NCBI GenBank assembly: GCA_005884255.1
Contig: VBDL01000023.1
Location: forward strand, 1-12,605
Length of the DNA stretch: 12,605 nt
Source of the DNA: Betaproteobacteria bacterium
GTDB taxonomy: Bacteria > Pseudomonadota > Gammaproteobacteria > Burkholderiales > Burkholderiaceae_C
Direction of reading: 5' to 3'
The first letter of the stretch is position 1. Every line of letters starts with the position of its first letter. The notes under the pieces are model-generated. The model ran no database searches, was not told the origin of the DNA, and saw only the letters and a list, made by a program, of their open reading frames with translations. Shown here in pieces: positions 1 through 7,001 of the stretch. The position numbers and the translations under genes were made by a program.

Positions 1-12
1 GAGCTTCTCTAG

Positions 13-336
13 TCAACGTAGGCGGCCGACGTAGCGCTCCTTCGGCGCTGCAGGCGCTTCGCCTTCGGGAAGCCGCGAGGCCGCGAAGCCGAAGCGGCTG
101 TCGGCCGCTTCGCCGCTGCGCGCCGCGGGCTTCACCGCGCGCGGCGCGATGGCCGCTTCGAGCTTGCTCGCCCATTCGTGCAGGTCCTCATGCGCCTCGG
201 CGCGCGCGATGCGGATCACCTCTTGCGCATAGTCCGCGCTCTTGACCATCCACTCGACATCCGTCACGCGGCCGAGCTTGCGCCGCAACAGCACGTGCAG
301 GTGCGCCGCGATGGCCATCTTGTCGCTGTCTTGCAT
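13..336 (-). CDS. Conserved hypothetical protein, 107 aa, downstream of amtB
   Basis: This small protein starts at an ATG (334-336), preceded by AAGGAG seven bases upstream, and begins 14 bp after the amtB stop, so the two are probably co-transcribed. The first ~65 residues look like a compact helical domain (HLHVLLRRKLGRVTD at about 13-27, EWMVKSADYAQEVIRIARAE at about 28-47). The last ~40 residues are rich in Ala, Pro, Glu and Lys and look disordered. There is no signal peptide or membrane segment, so it is probably cytosolic. I cannot name a family, though similar short proteins seem familiar from Burkholderiales. A regulatory PII protein (GlnK) often neighbours amtB, but this protein is not GlnK: it lacks the PII fold length and the T-loop tyrosine motif. 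The function is unknown; the gene call rests on the Shine-Dalgarno site, spacing and composition. Confidence 0.75.
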   Translation of the reverse strand: MQDSDKMAIAAHLHVLLRRKLGRVTDVEWMVKSADYAQEVIRIARAEAHEDLHEWASKLEAAIAPRAVKPAARSGEAADSRFGFAASRLPEGEAPAAPKERYVGRLR

Positions 337-350
337 GGTGTTCTCCTTGC

Positions 351-1663
351 TCACTCGACGTGCTCGCCGTGCTGGCTCACGTCCAGCCCCTGCGCTTCCT
401 GCTGCCGTGTGACGCGCAGCCCCACCAGCGCATCGACCAGCCAGAGGATCAACGCGCTGGCGATGCCGCTGTAGGCGAGCGTGCAGACGACGCCGAGCGC
501 CTGCACCGCCAGCGAGCCGGGCGCGCCGCCGATGGCCGCATCGGCGAACACGCCGGTGAGCAAGGCGCCGATGACGCCGCCCACGCCGTGCACGCCGAAC
601 ACGTCGAGCGAGTCGTCGGCGCCGAGCAGGCGCTTCAGGCCCGTCGCACCCCAGTAGCAGCCCACGCCGGCTGCCGCGCCGATGATCACCGCGGCCTGCG
701 CATCGACGAATCCCGAGGCCGGCGTGATGGCCACCAGCCCGGCCACGGCACCGCTGCACAAGCCGAGCAGCGTGGGCGCGCGGCGCACGATCCACTCGGC
801 GATCATCCAGGCCAGCGCCGCACTGGCGGCACCGAGCTGCGTGACCAGCATCGCCAGGCCGGCACGCCCGTCGGCTGCGCCCGCCGAGCCGCCGTTGAAG
901 CCCATCCAGCCGACCCACAGCAGCGACGCGCCGATCATCGTGTAGCCGATGTTGGCCGGCCTCAGCGGCTCCTCGCCGAACCCCACGCGCCGCCCCAGCA
1001 TGAAGGCAGCCACCAGGCCGGCGATGCCCGCGTTGATGTGCACCACGGTGCCACCGGCGAAATCGAGCATGCCCTGCTTGGCCAGCCAGCCGCCCGGCTC
1101 CCACACGCAGTGCGCGATGGGCGCATAGACGAGCAGCGACACAGCGCCATGAACAGCAGCAGTGCGAGAAAGCGCATGCGCTCGGCGAAGGCACCGGCGA
1201 TGAGCGCCGGCGTGATGATCGCGAAGCTCAGCTGGAACATCACGAACACCGATTCGGGAATGGTGTTGGCCAGCGAATGCACCGACAGCTTGGCTTCGCC
1301 CTTGTGGAAGTACAGCGTCTGCAGCCAGCGCGCCGAGGTGTCGCCGAGGAGCTCGGAGCCGGGCATGAAGGCCAGGCTGTAGCCGATGGCGAACCACAGC
1401 AGCGAGACCAGCGCGCACACCGCGAGCGACTGCGCCATCGTCGCCAGGATGTTCTTCTTGCGCACCATGCCGGCATAGAACAGGGCCAGGCCCGGGATGG
1501 TCATCAACAGCACCAGGGCGGTGGCGCTGATCATCCACGCGGTGTCGCCGCTGTTGATCTGCGCTGCCGGCACGCGCTGCGTGTGAGCGTGCGCCGCACT
1601 GAGCAGGCACAGTGGAATGGCGGATGCGGCCCGAAAGAGGGCCGCTTTGGTGCGGTGTCCCAT
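351..1663 (-). pseudogene. amtB: Ammonium transporter AmtB, interrupted by an apparent 1-base frameshift
   Basis: This is an Amt/Rh-family ammonium channel of the inner membrane. The ATG at 1661-1663 has GGAAGAG upstream. An N-terminal signal peptide (hydrophobic stretch to about AHA at residues 24-26) precedes NSGDTAW and the conserved helix IPGLALFYAGMVRKKN. Residues 1-174 read in one frame down to about 1142. The remainder, from SLLVYAPIAH onward, reads in another frame to the stop at 351. It carries LDFAGGTVVHINAG (the Asp and first pore His), GFNGGSA, and DVFGVHGVGG (the second pore His). At the junction the DNA reads CTGTGTCGCTG; one added G gives CTG TGG TCG CTG, which restores the family Trp. 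All helices otherwise look intact, so this is either a very recent inactivation or a sequencing error in a G run. I see no slippery heptamer for programmed shifting. The upstream gene is gbd, with a 72-bp gap; no glnK is visible. Confidence 0.9.
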
Positions 1664-1735
1664 CGACTCTTCCCGTTGTTGCAACCGAAAGCAACCGGCC
1701 GCAACTTCCGGGCCATGGGACCTCGTCGTAGTGCG

Positions 1736-2884
1736 CTACATCGACGCGGCGAGCATCTCGCGGTACTCGTTGGCGCTGGCGATGCGCGGGTTGGTCTTGT
1801 GGCAATGGTCCTTCAGCGCGCCTTCGATGACGCGATCGAAGAGATCCTCGCTGACGCCCAGGGCGCGCAGGCCGGACGGCAGGCCGAGGCGCGCATTCAT
1901 CTCGCGGATCGCCTCGGCGACCTCGGTGCCGCGCGCATCGCAGCCGTCGAGGCCCATCGCATGCGCCATGCGCTGCAGCCGCCGCTCGCGCTGGATCGAC
2001 TCGGCCGCCGCGTTGAACCTCACCACCGCGGGCAGGAACATCGCGTTCAAGGTGCCGTGGTGCAGCTTCGGGTTCACGCCGCCGAGGCTGTGGCTCAGCG
2101 AGTGCACGCAGCCCAGGCCCTTCTGGAAGGCCATCGCGCCTTGCATGCTGGCGCTCATCATGTTCCAGCGCGCGTCGCGGTCGCTGCCATCGCGCGTGGC
2201 GCAGGCGATGTGTGCCCAGCCGCGCTCCAGCCCATCGAGCGCGATGCCGTCGGCCGGCGGGTTTACCGCGGGCGCCATGAAGGTCTCCATGCAGTGCGCG
2301 ATCGCATCCATGCCGGTGGCGGCGGTGAGCAGCGGCGGCAACTTCAGCGTGAGCTCGGGGTCGCAGATCGCGGTCTTGGGCACCAGGTGCCAGCTGTGGA
2401 AGCCGAGCTTGCGGCCGTCGTCGACGATCACGATGGCGCCGCGCGCTACCTCGCTGCCTGTGCCGGCGGTGGTCGGCACCGCGATCAGCGGCGCCACCTT
2501 GTCGGTGATCTTCGGGCTGCCGCCTTCGATCGTCGCGTAGGTCTTCAGCGGCCCCTCGTGCGTGGCGGCGATGGCCACGCCCTTGGCCAGGTCGATGCTC
2601 GAGCCGCCGCCGATGGCGATGAGGCCGTCGCAGCGCTCGCGCTGGTACAGCTCGGTGGCCGCGCGCACCGCGGCTTCGGTGGGATTCGACGGCGTCTGGT
2701 CGAACACCGCGAAGGGCAGGGCGGTGAGCGACGCGGTCGCGAGATCGAGCACGCCCGCGGCGCGCACGCCCGCATCGGTGACGACCAGCGGCCGGCGCAT
2801 GCCAACGCGCTCGCATTCGCCGGGCAGCAGCTTGGCAGCGCCGAAGTCGAGGTGGATCTGCGTGACGTAGTAGATGAAGGCCAT
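1736..2884 (-). CDS. gbd: NAD-dependent 4-hydroxybutyrate dehydrogenase (iron-containing alcohol dehydrogenase family)
   Basis: This 382-residue group III (iron-dependent) alcohol dehydrogenase is predicted to interconvert 4-hydroxybutyrate and succinate semialdehyde with NAD(H) in the cytosol, feeding the C4 acid into the TCA cycle via succinate. The N-terminal Rossmann-like half has the nucleotide motif GGGSSIDLAKG (92-102) and VPTTAGTGSE (136-145). The C-terminal helical half has the metal ligands: Asp193 and His197 in TGMDAIAHCMETF, His265 in SLSHSLGG, and His276 in LHHG. The start MAFIYYVTQIHLDFG matches my memory of the Cupriavidus necator Gbd N-terminus. That supports the ATG at 2882-2884 over an upstream in-frame start that would run into the divergent hydrolase gene. 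The Shine-Dalgarno site is weak (GAGAG). Substrate assignment relies on recalled similarity; a related diol or lactaldehyde dehydrogenase is the alternative. Confidence 0.87.
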   Translation of the reverse strand: MAFIYYVTQIHLDFGAAKLLPGECERVGMRRPLVVTDAGVRAAGVLDLATASLTALPFAVFDQTPSNPTEAAVRAATELYQRERCDGLIAIGGGSSIDLAKGVAIAATHEGPLKTYATIEGGSPKITDKVAPLIAVPTTAGTGSEVARGAIVIVDDGRKLGFHSWHLVPKTAICDPELTLKLPPLLTAATGMDAIAHCMETFMAPAVNPPADGIALDGLERGWAHIACATRDGSDRDARWNMMSASMQGAMAFQKGLGCVHSLSHSLGGVNPKLHHGTLNAMFLPAVVRFNAAAESIQRERRLQRMAHAMGLDGCDARGTEVAEAIREMNARLGLPSGLRALGVSEDLFDRVIEGALKDHCHKTNPRIASANEYREMLAASM

Positions 2885-2921
2885 GGCAGGGCTCTCGGCA
2901 GGCGAGGGGGAAGGGCTGAGT

Positions 2922-3872
2922 ATGCTCTGGCAAACTCGTTCCTTCATGCTGACGCCCCAAATGGCCGACGTGCTGCGCCGCATCCGCCGCGCCAACCGGC
3001 CGCCCTTTCATTCGATGACGCCGCAGGCCGCGCGCGAGGCCTATGTGGCGGCCGCCGAGATCCTCGAGCCTCCGCGTGCACCGCTGGCGCGCGTGCAGGA
3101 GCTGCAGGTTCCGGCCGCGGACGGCGCGCGCCTGAGTGCGCGTCTGTATGCGCCGTCGCACGAGCGGCTGCCGATGCTGCTATATCTGCACGGCGGCGGC
3201 TTCACGATCGGTGGTCTGGAGACGCACGACAGCCTGTGTCGCCAGCTCGCGCTGCACAGCGGTGGCGCGGTGCTGGCATTGGACTATCGCCTGGCGCCCG
3301 AGCACCGCTTTCCCACCGCGGTGGACGATGCGTGGAGCGCGATGCGCTGGCTCGCTGCGCAGGCCGATGAGCTCGGTCTCGATGGCACGCGCCTCGCGGT
3401 CGGCGGCGACAGCGCCGGCGGCACGCTGGCCGCGGTGTGCGCCATCCATGCGCGCGACATCGGCCTGCCGCTCGCGCTGCAGCTGCTGATCACGCCCGGC
3501 ACCACCGCGCACGCCGACACCGAATCGCACCGCCGTTTCAGCGAAGGTTTCCTGCTCGACGCTGCGGTGATCGAGTGGTTCTTCGCTCAGTACATCGAGC
3601 GCAAGGACCGCGAGGACTGGCGCTTCGCACCGCTGCGTGCGGCCGACCTCGACGGCGTCGCCCCCGCCTGCGTGATCCTCGCCGAATGCGACCCGCTGGT
3701 CGACGAAGGCATCGCCTACGCCGACCGCCTGCGCCTGGCCGGCGTGCCGGTGGAGCTTGAGCTCTACCGCGGCATGACGCACGATTTCATCAAGATGGGC
3801 CGCGCGATCCCGCAGGCGCTCGATGCGCATGCGAAGGCGGGCCAATCACTTCGACAGAGCTGGCAGACATGA
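2922..3872 (+). CDS. Alpha/beta hydrolase of the hormone-sensitive lipase (HSL) type
   Basis: This is a 316-residue esterase-like protein with the full catalytic set of the HSL family. The oxyanion motif HGGGF is at 90-94, the nucleophile elbow GDSAGG has Ser164, Asp257 lies in CDPLVDEG, and His287 in GMTHDF. DYRLAPEHRFP (121-131) is also typical of the family. There is no signal peptide, so a cytosolic carboxylesterase or lactone hydrolase acting on small acyl esters is likely; the substrate is unknown. I chose the ATG at 2922 because GAGGGGGAAGGG lies just upstream. The ATG at 2946 (MLTPQM) also looks family-like but has no ribosome site. The gene is divergent from gbd and overlaps the next gene by ATGA, so the two products are probably made together. 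A link to 4-hydroxybutyrate metabolism is only suggested by position. Confidence 0.88.
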   Translation: MLWQTRSFMLTPQMADVLRRIRRANRPPFHSMTPQAAREAYVAAAEILEPPRAPLARVQELQVPAADGARLSARLYAPSHERLPMLLYLHGGGFTIGGLETHDSLCRQLALHSGGAVLALDYRLAPEHRFPTAVDDAWSAMRWLAAQADELGLDGTRLAVGGDSAGGTLAAVCAIHARDIGLPLALQLLITPGTTAHADTESHRRFSEGFLLDAAVIEWFFAQYIERKDREDWRFAPLRAADLDGVAPACVILAECDPLVDEGIAYADRLRLAGVPVELELYRGMTHDFIKMGRAIPQALDAHAKAGQSLRQSWQT

Positions 3873-4732
3873 CCACGCAACGCTCCGAATTCCGCTTCCT
3901 CGAACGCCTGCGCGTGCGCTGGGTCGAGGTCGACGCGCAGAAGATCGTCTTCAACGGCCACTACCTGATGTACTTCGACACCGCGGTCGGCGGCTACTGG
4001 CGCGCGATGGCGCTGCCGTATGCGGCGACGATGGAGTACCTCGGCGGCGATCTGTTCGTGCGCAAGTCCACCGTCGAATACCTCTCGTCGGCACGCTATG
4101 ACGACGTGCTCGACGTCGGCATCCGCTGCGCGCGCATCGGCAACTCGTCGCTGGTGATGCATGCGGCGGTGTTCCGCGCCGAGGAGCTGCTGGTCAGCGG
4201 CGAGCTGGTCTATGTGTTCGCTGACCCCGAAGCTCAAACCAGCAAGGCGGTGCCGCAGGAGCTGCGCGAGGTGCTGCAGGACTTCGAGGCTGGCAAGCCG
4301 ATGGTCGAGGTGCGCGTCGGCGGCTGGGACGAGCTCGGGCGCGACGCCAAGGCCATCCGCACCGCGGTGTTCGTCGAGGAGCAGAAGATTCCGGCCGACA
4401 TGGAGTGGGACGCCGCGGACACCGGCTGCACGCATGCCGTGGCCTACAACCGCTTCGGCATGCCGCTGGCCACCGGCCGGCTGCTCGAGCATGTGCCCGG
4501 CGTGGCCAAGATCGGCCGCATGGCGGTGACGCAGACGATGCGTGGCAGCCGCGTCGGCCGCGCGGTGCTCGACGCGCTGATGGCGGCAGCCCGCGAGCGC
4601 GGCGAGCGCGAGGTGCTGCTGCATGCGCAGATGACGGCGGCGCCGTTCTATGCGCGAGCCGGCTTCACGCAGCGCGGGCCGGTCTTCGAGGAGGCCGGCA
4701 TCCCGCACGTGGAGATGGTGCGGGCGCTATAG
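3869..4732 (+). CDS. Fusion protein: YbgC/FadM-type acyl-CoA thioesterase plus GNAT acetyltransferase
   Basis: This 287-residue protein contains two domains. Residues ~8-140 form a hotdog-fold 4HBT thioesterase: the motif VRWVEVDAQKIVFNGHYLMY carries Asp22 and His31 where YbgC-like enzymes have their active-site loop, followed by KSTVEYLSSARYDDVLDVG. Residues ~145-287 are an ElaA-like GNAT domain: AVFVEEQKIP (166-175), GRMAVTQTMRGSRVGRAVL with the acetyl-CoA pyrophosphate loop (~224-231), and the C-terminal PFYARAGF. The thioesterase would hydrolyse short or aromatic acyl-CoA and the GNAT part would transfer an acetyl group to an amine; neither substrate is known. Its ATG overlaps the hydrolase stop (ATGA), implying translational coupling. 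It ends tail to tail with the NRDE gene. The reading frame is continuous, so the fusion is real unless two compensating errors exist. Confidence 0.87.
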   Translation: MTTQRSEFRFLERLRVRWVEVDAQKIVFNGHYLMYFDTAVGGYWRAMALPYAATMEYLGGDLFVRKSTVEYLSSARYDDVLDVGIRCARIGNSSLVMHAAVFRAEELLVSGELVYVFADPEAQTSKAVPQELREVLQDFEAGKPMVEVRVGGWDELGRDAKAIRTAVFVEEQKIPADMEWDAADTGCTHAVAYNRFGMPLATGRLLEHVPGVAKIGRMAVTQTMRGSRVGRAVLDALMAAARERGEREVLLHAQMTAAPFYARAGFTQRGPVFEEAGIPHVEMVRAL

Positions 4733-5677
4733 CGTCGTGGCCGCGCGGCGGCGCTTGCCCTCAGGCTTGAGCAGGCTGCGCACCCGCGTGCGCTTGGCCG
4801 GCTCGGCGCTCGCCGTGACTTCCGATTCCGACACCGGCGCGCTCTCGGCGGTGGCCGTGGAGTCCTCGCCGTACTTCGGCGGCCAGTCGCGCAGCGTCGA
4901 CTGGCGCAGCAACGCGAGTCCGCCGCCGGCGGGGAAGGTGCGCTCGAACACATGCGTCACCAGCCGCTTGTTGATGCGCTCGGTGATGATCAGCGTCGAG
5001 CAGCGGGTGCCATAGCGCTGGTCGGGTGTGCGGATGAAGGCGGGCGCCAGCAGGCGTTCCCACTCGAGCGCCACACCGGTGTGCGGCAGCGCTGCGTCGT
5101 CGGGCTGCGTGCGATCGGCCAGCGCGGAGAACAGGCGCGCGCTCAGAGCTTGCGCCGACGTGCAATGCGGCAGCGCCTGCGCGAGCTGCTCCTTCAGCCG
5201 CTCGACCTTCGGCCAGGGCGTATCGAGGCCCGCGTTCGACAGCCCGTACAGGCCGCGGTCGAGACGGCGCGGCGAGGGCACATCGGAGCTCGCCCAGTAG
5301 CACTCGCCGCGGCGGAAATCGGCAGCGATCAGGTTGAAGGGGTTGTGGCCGGACAGTGCCGCTTGCATCCAGAAGCGGTCGGCGCTCAGGTCGCCACGCA
5401 GCCACAGCGGCACGATGCGGCCGCGCGAGGGCGCCGTGGGGTCGACGCTCCCCGGTCGGCGGATATTGGTGACCAAGGCCATGCGGCCGGCAGCGGTCAG
5501 CCCGAGCCAGGTGCCGCCGTCGCGCAGGTCGCGGCCGCCGAGGATCTCTGGGGTGCCCGTCTCGCTCGCCCACCAGGCCAGCCGTGCCGCCGGGCGCTCG
5601 AAGTACTCGTCGCGGTTGGCCGCGATGACGAGCGGGAACCGCCGATCCTGATCGATGGCGAGGGCGACTAGGCACAT
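4727..5677 (-). CDS. NRDE (TANGO2-like) family protein with a basic C-terminal tail
   Basis: This 316-residue protein belongs to the NRDE/TANGO2 family. The start MCLVALA puts Cys2 at the N-terminus, as in Ntn-hydrolase-like members, and the name-giving NRDE is at 21-24. GGRDLRDGGTWLGLT (47-61), LVTNIRRP, NPFNLIAAD (112-120), YGLSNAGLDTPWPKV and RYGTRCSTLI (221-230) follow the family pattern. The biochemical activity is unsettled; eukaryotic TANGO2 has been linked to haem and lipid handling. After the conserved DWPPKYG (~264-270) the protein continues about 45 residues as a Ser/Ala/Glu stretch ending in a basic RTRVRSLLKPEGKRRR segment, which seems longer than usual for the family. The ATG overlaps the DUF4936 stop by 10 bases, so it is the last gene of the ygfZ operon. 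Confidence 0.86.
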   Translation of the reverse strand: MCLVALAIDQDRRFPLVIAANRDEYFERPAARLAWWASETGTPEILGGRDLRDGGTWLGLTAAGRMALVTNIRRPGSVDPTAPSRGRIVPLWLRGDLSADRFWMQAALSGHNPFNLIAADFRRGECYWASSDVPSPRRLDRGLYGLSNAGLDTPWPKVERLKEQLAQALPHCTSAQALSARLFSALADRTQPDDAALPHTGVALEWERLLAPAFIRTPDQRYGTRCSTLIITERINKRLVTHVFERTFPAGGGLALLRQSTLRDWPPKYGEDSTATAESAPVSESEVTASAEPAKRTRVRSLLKPEGKRRRAATTL

Positions 5678-5976
5678 GGCTCGAACACCTCCACGTGGCG
5701 TGCGCCGCAGAGCCAGCCCGCCAGGGCTTGCGCGGCCGCGTCTTCGATCTCGGCTTGCAAGCGCTCGTCGATGCCGTACGGCGCATCGAGCATGTAGGTT
5801 TCCATCACGGTGACTTCCGAATCGGTACTGCCAGGGCGGCGCAGCAGCTCGGCAAGCAGGCCTGCATGGTGGGCGCACAGCGCGGCTTGCATGCGGCCGA
5901 CTTCCACGAGTGCGTCCTGCGCCCGCGCAGCGTCGACGCGATAGTAGATGAACAGGCGGCGCCGGCCGGGGTGCAT
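5668..5976 (-). CDS. DUF4936 family protein
   Basis: This 102-residue protein has the features I associate with DUF4936, a small betaproteobacterial family: LFIYYRVDAARAQDA near the N-terminus (8-22), LLRRPGSTDSEVTVMETYML in the middle, and a C-terminal GARHVEVFEPC. The YYRV and ETY motifs suggest a ferredoxin-like alpha/beta fold resembling small monooxygenase-like or stress-response proteins; no activity is known. It starts at an ATG (5974-5976), 23 bp after the ygfZ stop, with AAGG upstream, and its stop overlaps the NRDE start. The position between ygfZ and the NRDE gene suggests joint expression. There is no signal peptide or membrane segment. Confidence 0.8.
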   Translation of the reverse strand: MHPGRRRLFIYYRVDAARAQDALVEVGRMQAALCAHHAGLLAELLRRPGSTDSEVTVMETYMLDAPYGIDERLQAEIEDAAAQALAGWLCGARHVEVFEPCA

Positions 5977-5999
5977 CTCGTGACGCCTTGCACGCTCGC

Positions 6000-6938
6000 T
6001 CAGCCGGCGTCGGCGGGCACCGCGTAGGGCAGGGTGCCGCGCTGCAGGCGCGGGCCGTCGGGTGCACCCAGGTGAAGCGTCGGCCCGTCCAGCGCCGCCA
6101 GCTTCAGCTCCACCAGCGCCGCATGTCCGTGGCCGACGAGCGAAGCCGCATTGACGACCATGCCGGCGGGTTGCGCCGGGTCATCGCTGGCAAACACTTC
6201 CTGGCCGGGTTGCGCCGGTGCGTCGCTGTCGAAAAGAAAGCTGCGCCGCTTCAGCGTGCCGCGGTACTGGCTGCGCGCCACCACCTCCTGGCCCGGATAG
6301 CAACCCTTCTGGAAGTTGACGCCGCCCACCAGCTCGAGATTCACCATCTGCGGCACGAACTGCTCCGCCGTGGCGCCAACGATCAACGGCACGCCGCTGT
6401 GCACATCGAGCCACAGCCAGGACGCCAGCGACAGGCTGGGCAGCGCCGGCGCCGGCTCGTCCAGCGGTGCAGCCCATAGGTAGCGCGCCAGGCCTTGCGC
6501 GTCGGGCAGGCGAACGACATGCGCGGGCCCCGAGCTGCGTTGCTGCCACGGCTGCGAGGGCGCGGCGCCGCCGAGCCAGCGCGTCGCCGCATCGCCGGCC
6601 AGGCCGTACAGCGCGAGCTCGCCGCTGGCGTCGCTGAGCTTGCATTTCGAGCGCAGCACGAACATCGACAAGCGCTTCAGCGTGGCAGGCAGCACGTCGG
6701 CACTGCAGGCGAGCAACAGTTCGTCGGCCTGCGCCTTCCATGCGATGAAGCTCGCGAGCAGCCGGCCCTTGGCGCTGCAATAGCCGGCCAGCCGCGCCTG
6801 CGCGGCATCGAGCTGAATGAAATCCGCAGTGAGCTGGCTGTGCAGGAAGCTCGCGGCATCGGCGCCGTGCGCGCGGATCGCGCCGAGGTGCGTCAGCCGC
6901 GCGGCACCTTCCAGGCTCGGAGGAATGGCATCGGTCAT
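6000..6938 (-). CDS. ygfZ: Folate-binding protein YgfZ (GcvT/IBA57-like, iron-sulfur cluster maintenance)
   Basis: This 312-residue member of the aminomethyltransferase-like family helps build or repair certain [4Fe-4S] enzymes using a folate. The signature KGCYPGQE is at 211-218 with its conserved Cys213. FLHSQLTADF (31-40) and AGYCSAKGRLLASF (51-64) match the N-terminal folate-binding half. The chosen ATG (6936-6938) starts MTDAIPPSLEGAARL. There is no Shine-Dalgarno site, but GATAAT lies six bases upstream, which fits a leaderless transcript. An in-frame ATG at 6960-6962 would add eight residues and also lacks a ribosome site. It is the first gene of the ygfZ-DUF4936-NRDE run and divergent from mltG, a common arrangement in this group. 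Confidence 0.92.
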   Translation of the reverse strand: MTDAIPPSLEGAARLTHLGAIRAHGADAASFLHSQLTADFIQLDAAQARLAGYCSAKGRLLASFIAWKAQADELLLACSADVLPATLKRLSMFVLRSKCKLSDASGELALYGLAGDAATRWLGGAAPSQPWQQRSSGPAHVVRLPDAQGLARYLWAAPLDEPAPALPSLSLASWLWLDVHSGVPLIVGATAEQFVPQMVNLELVGGVNFQKGCYPGQEVVARSQYRGTLKRRSFLFDSDAPAQPGQEVFASDDPAQPAGMVVNAASLVGHGHAALVELKLAALDGPTLHLGAPDGPRLQRGTLPYAVPADAG

Positions 6939-6944
6939 GCGCCC

Positions 6945-6950
6945 ATTATC
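6945..6950 (-). promoter_or_regulatory. Candidate -10 box for a leaderless ygfZ transcript
   Basis: On the minus strand GATAAT sits six bases before the ygfZ ATG (GATAAT-gggcgc-ATG). A typical start of transcription would fall on or next to the A of the ATG. No Shine-Dalgarno site is present, and I do not see a good -35 hexamer 16-18 bases further upstream. The call rests on the -10 match, the spacing and the divergent arrangement. Confidence 0.4.
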
Positions 6951-6965
6951 ATGAGTGGTCATGAT
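6948..6965. repeat. Perfect inverted repeat between ygfZ and mltG
   Basis: ATCATGAgtggTCATGAT has 7-base arms around a 4-base spacer, within the short divergent interval. It abuts the proposed ygfZ -10 box, so a protein bound here would affect ygfZ and possibly mltG. The alternative is chance: the arms contain the possible ATG starts of both genes (6951 on plus, 6962 on minus). Confidence 0.4.
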
Positions 6966-7001
6966 TGGCGTGGGCGTAGGGTCGGCCGGGGAGCGACGTT
7001 G

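Noticed and set aside
1137..1147. Programmed ribosomal frameshift in amtB
   Set aside because: CTGTGTCGCTG has no slippery heptamer, and a simple one-base gain restores the conserved Trp, so deletion or sequencing error is the better explanation.
351..3161. A 936-codon open frame on the minus strand spanning amtB and gbd
   Set aside because: Only its last part (to about 1140) is real, as the amtB C-terminal half. The rest is Arg/Ala/His-rich shadow coding across gbd in a high-GC genome.
1277..3370. A 697-codon plus-strand frame opposite amtB and gbd
   Set aside because: Its composition is that of an antisense shadow, rich in Arg, Ala, Gly and His with no domain motif, and it lies opposite well-supported genes.
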